Assembly: GCF_024437745.1 (NCBI RefSeq)
Contig: NZ_JANFNY010000015.1
Span: forward strand, 1 to 64,000
Origin: Roseomonas sp. GC11
Lineage (GTDB): Bacteria; Pseudomonadota; Alphaproteobacteria; Acetobacterales; Acetobacteraceae
Direction: 5' to 3'
DNA: 64,000 bases
Shown here: positions 8,857-17,287 of the stretch, in pieces
Numbering within the stretch: the first letter of the stretch is position 1
Layout of the letters: every line of letters begins with the position of its first letter
Notes under the pieces: generated by a model
What the model was told of the DNA's origin: nothing
Seen by the model: only the letters and a program-made list of their open reading frames with translations
Databases searched by the model: none
Made by a program: the position numbers and the translations under genes

Positions 8857-11010
8857 TCAGACTGCCACGCTGGCGCGCAGCGTGCGCAGCGCACCCTCGA
8901 TCAGCGGCATGCCGATCAGGCCCGGGTCGGTCATCAGCGACTCGGGGTGGAACTGCACGGCGGCCAGCGGCAGGCTGCGGTGCTCGATGGCCATGATGAC
9001 GCCATCCTCCGTCTCCGCCGTGGCCTGGAGGGCATCCGGCAGGGCGAGGCGCCGGGCGTGCAGCGAGTGGTAGCGGCCGACGGTGAATTCCTCCGGCAGA
9101 TGGGCCAGCAGCCGCCCGCCGCTGCGGCGGATGCGCGAGGGCTTGCCGTGCATCGGCTGGGCCAGCACATCCAGCGCGCCGCCGAAATGCTCCACCATCC
9201 CCTGTAGCCCGAGGCAGACGCCAAAGGCCGGCAGGCCGCGCTTCAGCAGCAGGTCGAGCGTCTCGGACATGGCGAAGTCCGCCGGCTTGCCCGGGCCGGG
9301 GGAGAGCAGGACGAGATCCACCGCCTCCCCCGCCCGCAGCGCGGCGCGCGCCAGCTCGGGGCGCAGGGTGCGCACCTCCGCCCCCGTGGCGCGGACATAG
9401 TTGGCCAGGGTGTGGACGAAGCTGTCCTCATGATCGACCAGCAGCACGCGGGTGCCGGAGGCGGGGCGCGGCGCGGCGGCGGCGGTGGCGGGCTGGGCGG
9501 CGCCGGCGCCGCGGATGGCGGCGAACATGGCGCTGGCCTTCAGGCGGCATTCCGCCTCCTCCGCCGCCGGGTCGCTGTCATGCAGCAGGGTGGCGCCGGC
9601 GCGCACCTCGGCCACGCCCTCCTTCAGCCGGATGGTGCGCAGCGTCAGCCCGGTGTTCATGTTGCCGTCGAAGGTCATGCGCCCGATGGCGCCGCCATAC
9701 CAGCGGCGGGCCGAACGCTCCTCCGCCTCGACATGGCGGATGGCCCAGGTCTTGGGCGCGCCGGTGACGGTGACGGCCCAGGCATGGGAGAGGAAGCCAT
9801 CCAGCGCGTCGCGCTCCGGCAGCAGCGTGCCCTCCACATGGTCCACCGTGTGGATCAGGCGGGAATACATCTCGATCTGGCGGCGGCCGATCACCCGGAC
9901 CGAGCCGGGGACGCAGACGCGCGACTTGTCGTTGCGGTCCACGTCGGTGCACATGGTCAGCTCGCTCTCCTCCTTGGTGGAGTTGAGCAGGGTGCGGATA
10001 TTGGCCGCATCCTCCAGCGCGTCGCGCCCGCGCTTGATGGTGCCGCTGATCGGGCAGGTCTCGATCCGGCTGCCCTCGACGCGGACGAACATTTCCGGGC
10101 TGGCGGCCACCAGGAACTCGCCCTCGCCCAGGTTCATCAGGGCGCCATAGGGGGAGGGGTTGACGCGGCGCAGGCGCTCGAACAGGGCGCTCGGCGCGTC
10201 GGCGCAGAGGGTGGCGAAGGTCTGGCCCAGCACCACCTCGAACAGGTCGCCGCGCGCGAAGGAGTCGCGGGCGCGCTCGACCATGGCGGCGTATTCGCCG
10301 GGGCCATAGTCGCTCTCCGGCGGGGCGATGCTGGTGCCGCTGCGGAAGGGGTCGGCCGGGGTGGCGCGCGGCAGGCCGGCGGTGCTGGCGCCCACCCCGC
10401 TGAAATCATAGCGGTGCAGCGTGGCGGCGCCGCGCAGATGGTCCACCACCAGGATTTCATCCGGCAGGTAGAGCACCAGGTCGCGCTGGTCCGCCGCGCG
10501 CGGCAGGCGCAGCGGCATCGGCTCGAACTGGAAGACGAGGTCGTAGCCGAAGGCGCCGTAGAGGCCGAGATGCGCGTCCTCCGGGCTGGCGAAGAGGTCG
10601 CGCAGCGCCCGCAGCACGGAGAAGACGGAGGGCAGGCGGGAGCGTTCCTCCTCCGGCAGGCGCTCCGTGGGCGTCTGCACGGTAAGGGTGATGAGCTCCG
10701 GCCCGGCGGCGAAGGCGGCCAGTTCCGGCATGGGGCGCAGCGTGGCGGCGATGGCCGGCAGCAGCAGCGCGCCGCGCGCGTTGAGAGCGGCGATGCGCAT
10801 CTCCCGCCCGCGGGCGGTGACCATCAGCGGCGGGTCGGAGAAGCCGAGATCCCAGCGGGTATAGCGCCCCGGAAACTCGAAGGAGGAGGAGAGCAGCACG
10901 CCGCGCTGGCTGTCGAGCTTATGGGCCAGAAGCTCGCGCGCGCCCGGATAATCGGCCTCGGCGGTGGATCGGTGGACGGTGAGGCCGCCCTGGGTCTGGT
11001 AGCTCTGCAT
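8857..11010 (-). CDS. trpE: Anthranilate synthase, fused TrpE-TrpG
   Basis: First step of tryptophan synthesis (chorismate plus glutamine to anthranilate). It is a single 717-aa chain with the TrpE domain first. The chorismate-binding core includes CPISGTIKRG, the DRNDKSRVC segment and TVTGAPK. The TrpG-type glutamine amidotransferase follows a short Ala/Pro linker, with LLSPGPGKP, the nucleophile motif FGVCLGLQGM and the His/Glu motif VQFHPES. Such fusions are typical of Rhizobiales and some Rhodospirillales. The ATG at 11010 is preferred over the GTG at 11019 because GGAG stands 8 nt ahead of it. Upstream lie a leader peptide and attenuator, so it is very probably regulated by ribosome-mediated attenuation. 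Confidence 0.95.
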   Translation of the reverse strand: MQSYQTQGGLTVHRSTAEADYPGARELLAHKLDSQRGVLLSSSFEFPGRYTRWDLGFSDPPLMVTARGREMRIAALNARGALLLPAIAATLRPMPELAAFAAGPELITLTVQTPTERLPEEERSRLPSVFSVLRALRDLFASPEDAHLGLYGAFGYDLVFQFEPMPLRLPRAADQRDLVLYLPDEILVVDHLRGAATLHRYDFSGVGASTAGLPRATPADPFRSGTSIAPPESDYGPGEYAAMVERARDSFARGDLFEVVLGQTFATLCADAPSALFERLRRVNPSPYGALMNLGEGEFLVAASPEMFVRVEGSRIETCPISGTIKRGRDALEDAANIRTLLNSTKEESELTMCTDVDRNDKSRVCVPGSVRVIGRRQIEMYSRLIHTVDHVEGTLLPERDALDGFLSHAWAVTVTGAPKTWAIRHVEAEERSARRWYGGAIGRMTFDGNMNTGLTLRTIRLKEGVAEVRAGATLLHDSDPAAEEAECRLKASAMFAAIRGAGAAQPATAAAAPRPASGTRVLLVDHEDSFVHTLANYVRATGAEVRTLRPELARAALRAGEAVDLVLLSPGPGKPADFAMSETLDLLLKRGLPAFGVCLGLQGMVEHFGGALDVLAQPMHGKPSRIRRSGGRLLAHLPEEFTVGRYHSLHARRLALPDALQATAETEDGVIMAIEHRSLPLAAVQFHPESLMTDPGLIGMPLIEGALRTLRASVAV

Positions 11011-11075
11011 CTCGGTCACTCCGGGCGTTGTGGTCGCCTCAGAGGTCCGGGGGGCTTGGGGAGAGTGCAGAATAA

Positions 11076-11102
11076 AGGCCGCCCGGATCTCCGAGGCGGC
11101 CT
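11076..11102 (-). terminator. trp attenuator terminator hairpin
   Basis: In the trpE(G) transcript AGGCCGCC (11102-11095) pairs with GGCGGCCT (11083-11076), followed by TTATT. An alternative partner for the 5' arm is AGGCGGCC just after the leader-peptide stop (about 11129-11122). That segment can in turn fold back on the end of the leader gene (CCTGT-AA-ACAGG). These are the mutually exclusive 1:2, 2:3 and 3:4 pairings of a classic attenuator. Confidence 0.8.
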
Positions 11103-11132
11103 GAGGATAGGTGAACTACACGGGCCGCCTGT

Positions 11133-11177
11133 TTACAGGGGCCACCACCAGCGTTGCGAGGGAATGCGCGTGTTCAT
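11133..11177 (-). CDS. trpL: trp operon leader peptide with three Trp codons
   Basis: A 14-codon frame reading MNTRIPSQRWWWPL and ending in TAA. Three consecutive TGG codons lie at 11150-11142. It sits about 120 bp ahead of the trpE(G) start with terminator and antiterminator segments between. Ribosome stalling at the Trp codons when charged tRNA-Trp is scarce would free segment 2 to pair with segment 3 and block the terminator. It has no function expected beyond this translation sensor. The identity rests on the Trp triplet and position, not on similarity search. Confidence 0.85.
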   Translation of the reverse strand: MNTRIPSQRWWWPL

Positions 11178-11274
11178 GTGGGCAGCTTAGGGCGGTTGCA
11201 CGGCCGGGGGCAAGCGTGAATATCGTAACGAAGCTGGTGCCATCTTCGCGCCTCGCGGGCAGGAGGGTGGCGCG

Positions 11275-11454
11275 ATGGAGCGGGATGGGACTTCGCCCGG
11301 GGGGAACCCGGAGTCGCCCCGGGGAAAGGCTTTCCTGGGCCATCTGTTGCAGGAACTGGCGATGGCGCTGCTGGAGGGGGCGATGGATCATCCCCTGGTG
11401 GCTCTCCTGGCCGTGTTCGGCCTCATCGCTCTGGCCGGTCTCTTTCTGAGTTGA
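11275..11454 (+). CDS. Small single-span membrane protein
   Basis: Frame of 59 codons starting with ATG, 8 nt after a perfect AGGAGG (11261-11266). A polar N-terminal half rich in Gly/Pro (MERDGTSPGGNPESPRGK) leads to a helix and a hydrophobic segment of about 20 residues (LVALLAVFGLIALAGLFLS) that reaches the C-terminus. It is probably a tail-anchored inner-membrane protein. I do not recognise the family. It lies between the divergent trp leader and the ffh locus, and a type B repeat follows the stop. The strong ribosome site is the main reason to call it. Confidence 0.6.
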   Translation: MERDGTSPGGNPESPRGKAFLGHLLQELAMALLEGAMDHPLVALLAVFGLIALAGLFLS

Positions 11455-11463
11455 GCGTGGCTC

Positions 11464-11610
11464 TTGAGAGGGGCTCCGCCCCTCTCACACTCTCCCCGCC
11501 AAAGGCCTGAGGCCTTTGGAAACCCTTTCTGAAGGCGGGTGCAGGGGACCCTGTCCCCTGCCCAAGGGAAAAAATGGGGGGAGTTTGAGGGGGCAAAGCC
11601 CCCTCAAGAG
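11464..11610. repeat. Dispersed repeat family B, copy 1
   Basis: A string of four short hairpins: GAGAGGGG/CCCCTCTC; CCAAAGGCC/GGCCTTTGG followed by AAACCC; GCAGGGGACC/GTCCCCTGC; and TTGAGGGGGC/GCCCCCTCAA. The same string recurs at 15446-15590 and, with changes, at 63059-63200. Here it separates the small membrane protein from the ffh leader. Confidence 0.85.
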
Positions 11611-11657
11611 AATGGTGGGCATTCTTGGTGCTTGCCTTCGCGGGCGCGCTGGTCTAG

Positions 11658-11753
11658 GGAGCCGTGTCCGGATCAGTCCGGGCTGATGGTCGGTCGCCTC
11701 ATGGGGAGGCCCGGCTCCGCCGCTCCGCGAAGGCTCGCGCAGCGGCGCGTTTT
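11658..11753 (+). ncRNA. Structured RNA upstream of ffh (ffh-motif-like), ending in a terminator-like hairpin
   Basis: GGAGCCG (11658-11664) pairs with CGGCTCC (11712-11718) and encloses two hairpins: ATCAG/CTGAT (11672-11687) and GCCTC/GAGGC (11696-11710). A second domain, CGCCGCT/AGCGGCG (11718-11747) with an inner CGCG/CGCG pairing, is followed by CGTTTT at 11748-11753. The T-run ends 43 nt before the ffh ATG. This is either a short independent RNA with its own terminator or a leader that attenuates ffh. I recall an alphaproteobacterial ffh RNA motif in Rfam at this position; covariance support was not checked. It does not carry the conserved SRP RNA loop sequence. Confidence 0.55.
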
Positions 11754-11796
11754 GTCATGGGCGGGCGGGTCCCGCGAAAGGAACACGGCGGCCGCG

Positions 11797-13179
11797 ATGT
11801 TCGAGGCTCTGTCGGGCAAGTTGAATGGGGTTTTCGACCGGCTGCGCCGCCGTGGCGCGCTGACCGAGGCCGATGTCAACGAGGCCCTGCGCGAAGTCCG
11901 CATCGCCCTGCTTGAGGCCGATGTCGCCCTTCCGGTCGTCAAGGACCTGGTCAACAAGGTGCGCGAGCGCTCGGTGGGGCAGGAGGTCATCCGCTCCGTC
12001 TCGCCCGCGCAGCAGGTCATCAAGATCGTCCATGACTGCCTGGTGGAGGCCCTGGGCGGTGGCGAAGGCGCCGCCCCCGGCGGGCTGAGCCTGAACGCCC
12101 CGGCCCCCATCGCCATCCTGATGGTGGGCCTGCAGGGCTCGGGCAAGACGACCACCTCGGGCAAGATCGCGCTGCGCCTGCGCGGGCGCGAGAAGAAGAA
12201 GGTTCTGCTCGCCAGCCTGGACGTGCACCGCCCGGCGGCGCAGCTCCAGCTGGAGACGCTGGCGAAGCAGGCGGGCGTCACCAGCCTGCCCATCATCCCC
12301 GGCCAGACGCCGCTGGAGATCGCCGCCCGCGCCCTGCAGGTGGCGCGCGGCGAACTCTATGACGTGGTGATCCTCGACACCGCCGGCCGCCTCTCGATCG
12401 ACGAGGCGCTGATGGCCGAGGTGGCGGAGGTCAAGGCCCTCGCCAAGCCGCATGAGAGCCTGCTGGTCGTGGATGCCATGACCGGCCAGGACGCGGTGAA
12501 CACCGCCCGCATCTTCAACGAGCGCGTGGGCCTCACCGGCATCGTCATGACGCGCATCGATGGCGATGCGCGCGGCGGCGCGGCGCTGTCCATGCGCGCG
12601 GTGACGGGCGCGCCCATCAAGCTGCTCGGCGCCGGCGAGAAGCTGGAGGCGCTGGAGGATTTCCACCCGGACCGCATCGCCGGCCGCATCCTCGGCATGG
12701 GCGACATCGTCTCCCTCGTCGAGCGCGCGGCGGAGACGATCGACAAGGCCGAGGCGGAAAAGCTCGCGGCGAAGATGCAGAAGGGTCAGTTCGACCTGGA
12801 AGACTACGCCGCGCAGCTCCGGCAGATCGGCAAGATGGGCTCGCTCTCCGGCATCCTCGGCATGCTGCCGGGGGTGGGGAAGCTGAAGGCCCAGCTCGAC
12901 GAGGCCAATCTCGACAACACCATCCTCAAGCGCCAGGCCGCCATCATCGGCAGCATGACGCCGAAGGAGCGCCGCAGCCCCGACATCATCAAGGCCAGCC
13001 GCAAGAAGCGGATCGCGGCCGGGTCGGGGACGACGGTTCAGGAAGTCAACCGGCTGCTCAAGCAGTTCGACGACATGTCCGCGATGATGAAGCGGATGAA
13101 CAAGATCGGCCAGAAGGGGTTGCTGCGCGGCGGTTTAGGCGCGCTCCTCCCCGGTGCCGGGGGCAAGCGCCCCTTCTGA
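11797..13179 (+). CDS. ffh: Signal recognition particle protein Ffh
   Basis: SRP54 GTPase of 460 aa that targets nascent inner-membrane proteins to FtsY. The N-domain helices begin right at MFEALSGKLNGVFDRLRRRG. The G-domain follows, with GLQGSGKTTTSGK (P-loop), DVHRPAA, the DTAGRLS loop and TRIDGDARGG. The C-terminal Met-rich M domain (MGSLSGILGMLPG, MSAMMKRMNKIGQ) binds SRP RNA and signal peptides. The ATG at 11797 matches the usual N-terminus, so the longer upstream frame is rejected. It heads a run through rpsP, rimM, trmD and rplS. The last 18 bp of the gene are duplicated just after the stop. Confidence 0.97.
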   Translation: MFEALSGKLNGVFDRLRRRGALTEADVNEALREVRIALLEADVALPVVKDLVNKVRERSVGQEVIRSVSPAQQVIKIVHDCLVEALGGGEGAAPGGLSLNAPAPIAILMVGLQGSGKTTTSGKIALRLRGREKKKVLLASLDVHRPAAQLQLETLAKQAGVTSLPIIPGQTPLEIAARALQVARGELYDVVILDTAGRLSIDEALMAEVAEVKALAKPHESLLVVDAMTGQDAVNTARIFNERVGLTGIVMTRIDGDARGGAALSMRAVTGAPIKLLGAGEKLEALEDFHPDRIAGRILGMGDIVSLVERAAETIDKAEAEKLAAKMQKGQFDLEDYAAQLRQIGKMGSLSGILGMLPGVGKLKAQLDEANLDNTILKRQAAIIGSMTPKERRSPDIIKASRKKRIAAGSGTTVQEVNRLLKQFDDMSAMMKRMNKIGQKGLLRGGLGALLPGAGGKRPF

Positions 13180-13208
13180 AAATGAAGAATGGCAAGCGCC
13201 CCTTCTGA
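13162..13208 (+). repeat. Duplicated 18-bp tail of ffh, forming a mini-ORF
   Basis: GGCAAGCGCCCCTTCTGA, the last codons and stop of ffh (13162-13179), recurs exactly at 13191-13208. The 11 bp between supply ATGAAGAAT, so an eight-codon frame MKNGKRPF (13182-13208) repeats the C-terminal residues of Ffh. It looks like a slippage duplication just before rpsP. Confidence 0.85.
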
Positions 13209-13235
13209 TCAATCGACCATACTAAGGAAGCAAAG

Positions 13236-13577
13236 ATGGGCCTGAAGATCCGCCTCGCGCGTGCTGGTGCCAAGAAGCGCCCCTACTACCACATCGTGGT
13301 GGCCGACAGCCGCTCCCCCCGCGATGGCCGCTTCATCGAGAAGGTCGGCAGCTACAACCCGATGCTGCCCTCCGACCATGCCGAGCGCATCCGTCTGTTC
13401 GACGAGCGCATCAAGCACTGGCTGAGCCAGGGCGCCGTGGCGACCGACCGCGTGGCCAAGTTCCTCGGCAAGGCCGAGCTGGCGCCGATGCCGGTGTTCC
13501 GCGAGCAGCCGAAGCAGTCCGCCATGAAGAAGAAGGCGCAGGAGCGCGCCGCCGCCGCCGCCGCGGCCGCGGGCTGA
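13236..13577 (+). CDS. rpsP: 30S ribosomal protein S16
   Basis: Small-subunit ribosomal protein of 113 aa. The start [20 protein letters not shown] and the segment [22 protein letters not shown] are diagnostic of bS16. The C-terminus is an Ala-rich tail common in alphaproteobacteria. AAGGA precedes the ATG by 7 nt. It lies 56 bp after ffh and 23 bp before rimM, in the usual bacterial order rpsP-rimM-trmD-rplS. A ribosomal operon promoter could lie in the ffh gap, but I see no clear one. Confidence 0.97.
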   Translation: MGLKIRLARAGAKKRPYYHIVVADSRSPRDGRFIEKVGSYNPMLPSDHAERIRLFDERIKHWLSQGAVATDRVAKFLGKAELAPMPVFREQPKQSAMKKKAQERAAAAAAAAG

Positions 13578-13600
13578 TCGCTCACCGCTGACTGACGCCC

Positions 13601-14242
13601 ATGCCCGCGCAGCGCATCCTGGTGGGGGAAATCGGCCGGCCGCACGGTGTCCGTGGGCTGGTGCGCATCAATCCCTTCACCGCCGACCCGGCGGCGATCG
13701 CCACCTATGGGCCGCTGCTCGACGAGAGCGGCGCCCGCCGCTTCGTGCTGCACTGGCAGGGCAATGGCCTGGCCCGCATCGACGGCGTCAACGACCGTGA
13801 CGCCGCCGCGCGCCTGACCGGCACGCGCCTCTATGCCGATCGTGACCGCCTGCCCGGGACGGAGGAGGAGGAATTCTACCTCGCCGACCTGATCGGGCTG
13901 GCGGTGCGCGATGGCACGCCCAATGGCACGCCCGATGCCATGGGGGCGGTGCTCGGCACGGTGCGCGCGGTGGAGGATTACGGCGCCGGCGCCTTCCTCA
14001 CGGTGCTCGACGCGGCGGGGAAGGAGCTTCTGCTCCCCTTCACCCGCGCCGTGGTGCCGGTGGTGGCGGTGGCCGAGGGCTATCTGCTGGCCGTGCCGCC
14101 GGCGGATGTCATCGTCCCGCCGCAGCCCGGTGAGGAAGAGGCGGCCGAGGCCCCGCTGGCCGAAGCCACCCGCCCGCTGCCGCGCCGGCAGGATGCGCCG
14201 AAGCGCAGCGGCCCGCGCGGTGTGCGCGGAGGTGCCGCGTGA
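13601..14242 (+). CDS. rimM: 16S rRNA processing protein RimM
   Basis: Ribosome maturation factor of 213 aa that helps assemble the 30S head around S19. The N-terminal RimM domain begins [17 protein letters not shown]. The PRC-barrel domain holds [11 protein letters not shown] and ends near the segment LLPF. The C-terminal 40 residues form a basic, Pro/Arg-rich extension that is longer than in enteric RimM. The stop overlaps the GTG start of trmD (GTGA at 14239-14242), so the two are translationally coupled. Confidence 0.95.
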   Translation: MPAQRILVGEIGRPHGVRGLVRINPFTADPAAIATYGPLLDESGARRFVLHWQGNGLARIDGVNDRDAAARLTGTRLYADRDRLPGTEEEEFYLADLIGLAVRDGTPNGTPDAMGAVLGTVRAVEDYGAGAFLTVLDAAGKELLLPFTRAVVPVVAVAEGYLLAVPPADVIVPPQPGEEEAAEAPLAEATRPLPRRQDAPKRSGPRGVRGGAA

Positions 14243-14997
14243 CCTGGCACGCCACCGCCCTCACGCTCTTCCCGGAGATGTTCCCGGGCACGCTCGGCCT
14301 TTCCCTGGCCGGGCGCGCGATGCGCGAGGGCAAGTGGCGCCTGGACACGAAGCAGATCCGCGACTTCGCCACCGACCGGCACCGCACGGTGGATGACACC
14401 CCCTGCGGGGGCGGCGCCGGGATGGTGATGCGGCCGGATGTGGTGGACGCCGCCTGCGCCGCCGCCCTGGCCGAGGGGGCGGAACGCCCGCTGGTCTACC
14501 TCACCCCGCGCGGACGCCCGCTCGATCAGGCGCTGGTGCGGGAGCTGTCCGCCGGGCCGGGGGTCATCCTCGTCTGCGGCCGCTATGAGGGGCTGGACCA
14601 GCGCGTCATCGAGGCCCGCGCCATGCGCGAGGTGTCGGTGGGGGATTTCGTGCTCTCCGGCGGCGAGCCGGCGGCGCTGATCCTCCTCGATGCCTGCGTG
14701 CGGCTCCTGCCGGGGGTGATGGGCGGCGCCGGGAGCGCGGAGGAGGAGAGCTTCTCCGACCCGCGCGGCGCGCTGCTCGAATACCCCCACTACACCCGCC
14801 CGGTGGCGTGGCAGGGGCGCGCGGTGCCGGAGGTTCTGCTCTCCGGCCACCATGCCGAGGTGGCGAAGTGGCGCCGCGCGATGGCCGAAGCCGCCACGCG
14901 CGAGCGCCGGCCCGATCTCTGGGCGCGCCACCAGGGGGCACAGGCAAGGGCACAGGCCGCGGCACAGGTCGGGGCACAGGCCAGTACACAGGATTGA
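14239..14997 (+). CDS. trmD: tRNA (guanine-N1)-methyltransferase
   Basis: SAM-dependent SPOUT methyltransferase of 252 aa that makes m1G37 in tRNAs. The trefoil-knot SAM site shows [28 protein letters not shown] and [26 protein letters not shown] is also conserved. The start is GTG at 14239, inside the rimM stop. The C-terminus carries a short repetitive tail ([19 protein letters not shown]) encoded by near-repeats of GGCACAGGC. It is an essential gene in most bacteria. Confidence 0.96.
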   Translation: MTWHATALTLFPEMFPGTLGLSLAGRAMREGKWRLDTKQIRDFATDRHRTVDDTPCGGGAGMVMRPDVVDAACAAALAEGAERPLVYLTPRGRPLDQALVRELSAGPGVILVCGRYEGLDQRVIEARAMREVSVGDFVLSGGEPAALILLDACVRLLPGVMGGAGSAEEESFSDPRGALLEYPHYTRPVAWQGRAVPEVLLSGHHAEVAKWRRAMAEAATRERRPDLWARHQGAQARAQAAAQVGAQASTQD

Positions 14998-15044
14998 ACG
15001 GGCGGCCCGCGCCGCCTAAACGGATTGTCGAGAGGACCACAACA

Positions 15045-15416
15045 ATGAACCTGCTGCAGCAGTTCGACGCCGAGCAGCTCGCCCGTCTGGCCGAGGCCCG
15101 CCCGGTCCCCGCTTTCTCCGCCGGCGACACCGTCCGCGTGATGGTGAAGGTCGTCGAGGGGGAGCGCACCCGTACCCAGGCCTATGAAGGCGTGGTGATC
15201 GCGCGCTCCAACAAGGGCGTGCACAGCAACTTCACCGTGCGCAAGCTCTCCTACGGTGAGGGCGTGGAGCGCGTCTTCCCGCTCTACTCCCCGAACGTGG
15301 CCGAGATCGCCGTGCTGCGCCGCGGCAAGGTGCGCCGCGCCAAGCTGTACTACCTGCGTGGCCGCACGGGTAAGTCCGCCCGCATCGCCGAGCGGGCGGT
15401 GAGCACCAAGGAGTAA
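15045..15416 (+). CDS. rplS: 50S ribosomal protein L19
   Basis: Large-subunit protein bL19 (123 aa) at the 30S/50S interface. The segments [31 protein letters not shown] and [15 protein letters not shown] are diagnostic. The true start is the ATG at 15045 ([11 protein letters not shown]) after GAGAGGACC; the longer frame upstream overlaps trmD and is not coding. It is the last gene of the ribosomal block, and a type B repeat with several hairpins follows. Confidence 0.97.
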   Translation: MNLLQQFDAEQLARLAEARPVPAFSAGDTVRVMVKVVEGERTRTQAYEGVVIARSNKGVHSNFTVRKLSYGEGVERVFPLYSPNVAEIAVLRRGKVRRAKLYYLRGRTGKSARIAERAVSTKE

Positions 15417-15445
15417 GAGGCCGCACCGGACAGGTCGGCACTCGC

Positions 15446-15590
15446 CTCTTGAGAGGGGCTTCGCCCCTCTCAAACTCTCCCGACCAAAGGCCTGAGGCCT
15501 TTGGAAACCCATCAGGGGGTCACCCCCTGATGGCGGGTGCAGGGGACCCTGTCCCCTGCTGGGGGTGAGGGGGCAAAGCCCCCTCAAGGG
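15446..15590. repeat. Dispersed repeat family B, copy 2
   Basis: The same four hairpins as the copy at 11464, with an extra perfect one (ATCAGGGGGT/ACCCCCTGAT) after AAACCC. It stands 30 bp after rplS and probably ends the ribosomal operon. Confidence 0.85.
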
Positions 15591-15595
15591 CCATG

Positions 15596-15840
15596 GCTGC
15601 CCCCATGGGCGGAAAGCGGGTCAGGCCTGCCCTGGGCAGGCTTGACCGGACCGGCGGCGCATCCAAACATGGAGGCGTTGCCAGACCGGAGGATATCCGG
15701 GGGATGCCTCCCCCCGTGATCCCATGCCGGACGGGGTTCCGGGGGATGCCTCCCTCCGTGACGCCAACGCGACCTCCGGGTGGCGGTGGGCCCCCTCCTG
15801 CCCCAGCGCCACACGGGTGAAGTTCCATCTGCCACGAGGA
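15596..15840 (+). other. leuC upstream region with a 24-bp direct repeat
   Basis: About 245 bp without a gene. It holds TCCGGGGGATGCCTCCC[C/T]CCGTGA twice (15696-15719 and 15738-15761, period 42 bp). Each copy can form a GGGGG/CCCCC hairpin. I see no leader peptide rich in Leu codons and no convincing promoter. The repeated hairpins may be regulatory for leuC or may be another dispersed repeat. Confidence 0.5.
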
Positions 15841-15846
15841 ATGCCC

Positions 15847-17274
15847 ATGTCGGCCCCGAACCCGGTCACGAAGCCGCGCACGCTCTACGACAAGATCTTC
15901 GACGCCCATCTGGTCGAGACGCTTCCGGACGGCACCGCGCTTCTCTACATCGACCGGCACCTCGTGCATGAAGTGACCAGCCCGCAGGCCTTCGAGGGGC
16001 TGCGCCTGGCGAAGCGCCCGGTGCGCCGGCTGGACGGCACCATGGCCGTGGTCGACCACAACATCGCCACCGACGCCTCCCGCTACACCGGCATCGCCGA
16101 CCCCGAGAGCCGCACCCAGGTCGAGACGCTGGAGAAGAACGTCGCCGAATTCGGCGTGCCCTATATCCCGCTGACCGATGCGCGCCAGGGCATCGTCCAT
16201 GTCGTCGGGCCGGAGCAGGGCCTCTCCCTGCCGGGCATGACCATCGTCTGCGGCGACAGCCACACCTCCACCCATGGCGCCCTCGGCGCGCTGGCCTTCG
16301 GCATCGGCACCTCCGAGGTCGAGCACGTGCTGGCGACGCAGACCCTGCTGCAGAAGCGGGCGAAGAACATGCGCGTCACCGTGGAAGGCCCGCTGCCCGC
16401 CGGCTGCACGGCGAAGGACATCGTGCTCGCCATCATCGGCAAGATCGGCACGGCCGGCGGCAATGGCCATGTCATCGAATTCGCGGGCAGCACCATCCGC
16501 GCGCTCGACATGGCCGGGCGCTTCTCCATCTGCAACATGTCGATCGAGGCCGGCGCGCGGGCCGGCATGATCGCGCCGGACGAGACGACCTTCGCCTATG
16601 TGAAGGGCCGCCCCTTCGCGCCCCAGGGCGAGGCCTTCGACCGCGCGGTGGCATGGTGGCAGAGCCTGCCCACCGATGAAGGCGCGGTCTTCGACCGGGA
16701 CGTCTTCCTCGACGCCGCCGAGATCGTGCCGATGGTCTCCTGGGGCACCAGCCCCGAGGATGTGCTGCCCATCACCGGCACCGTGCCCGACCCCGAGGCC
16801 GCCACGGACGAGGCGCGCCGCGCCCAGCTCCGCCGCATGGTCGAGTATATGGGCCTGACGCCGGGGCAGAAGCTGACCGAGCTGCCGGTGGATGTCGTCT
16901 TCATCGGCTCCTGCACCAACAGCCGCATCGAGGATATCCGCGCCGCCGCCGCCATCGCCCGCGGCCGCAGGGTGGCGCCGGGCGTGCGCGCCATGGTGGT
17001 GCCGGGCTCGGGCCTCGTGAAGCAGCAGGCCGAGCGCGAGGGGCTGGACGCCGTTCTGAAGGAAGCGGGCTTCGAATGGCGTGAGGCGGGGTGCTCCATG
17101 TGCCTCGGCATGAACCCGGACAAGCTGACGCCGGGCCAGCGCTGCGCCTCCACCAGCAACCGCAATTTCGAGGGCCGCCAGGGCCCGGGCGGGCGGACGC
17201 ATCTCTGCTCCCCCGCCATGGCCGCCGCCGCCGCCATCACCGGCCGGCTGACCGACGTGCGCGAGATCGCCTGA
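15847..17274 (+). CDS. leuC: 3-isopropylmalate dehydratase large subunit
   Basis: Aconitase-family enzyme of leucine synthesis (475 aa) that interconverts 2- and 3-isopropylmalate with LeuD. The 4Fe-4S cysteines are visible in [10 protein letters not shown] and [10 protein letters not shown]. The segments [20 protein letters not shown] and ATQTLLQK are typical. Two Met codons lie 6 bp apart (15841 and 15847). The second is chosen because AGGA ends at 15840, leaving proper spacing only for 15847. leuD begins 13 bp after the stop, so they are cotranscribed. No leuA is in the window. Confidence 0.96.
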   Translation: MSAPNPVTKPRTLYDKIFDAHLVETLPDGTALLYIDRHLVHEVTSPQAFEGLRLAKRPVRRLDGTMAVVDHNIATDASRYTGIADPESRTQVETLEKNVAEFGVPYIPLTDARQGIVHVVGPEQGLSLPGMTIVCGDSHTSTHGALGALAFGIGTSEVEHVLATQTLLQKRAKNMRVTVEGPLPAGCTAKDIVLAIIGKIGTAGGNGHVIEFAGSTIRALDMAGRFSICNMSIEAGARAGMIAPDETTFAYVKGRPFAPQGEAFDRAVAWWQSLPTDEGAVFDRDVFLDAAEIVPMVSWGTSPEDVLPITGTVPDPEAATDEARRAQLRRMVEYMGLTPGQKLTELPVDVVFIGSCTNSRIEDIRAAAAIARGRRVAPGVRAMVVPGSGLVKQQAEREGLDAVLKEAGFEWREAGCSMCLGMNPDKLTPGQRCASTSNRNFEGRQGPGGRTHLCSPAMAAAAAITGRLTDVREIA

Positions 17275-17287
17275 GGGAGACGCGACC

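Noticed and set aside
11658-11753. SRP RNA (4.5S) gene candidate before ffh
   Set aside because: The conserved SRP domain IV loop text is not seen, and the fold has several short helices and not one long hairpin.
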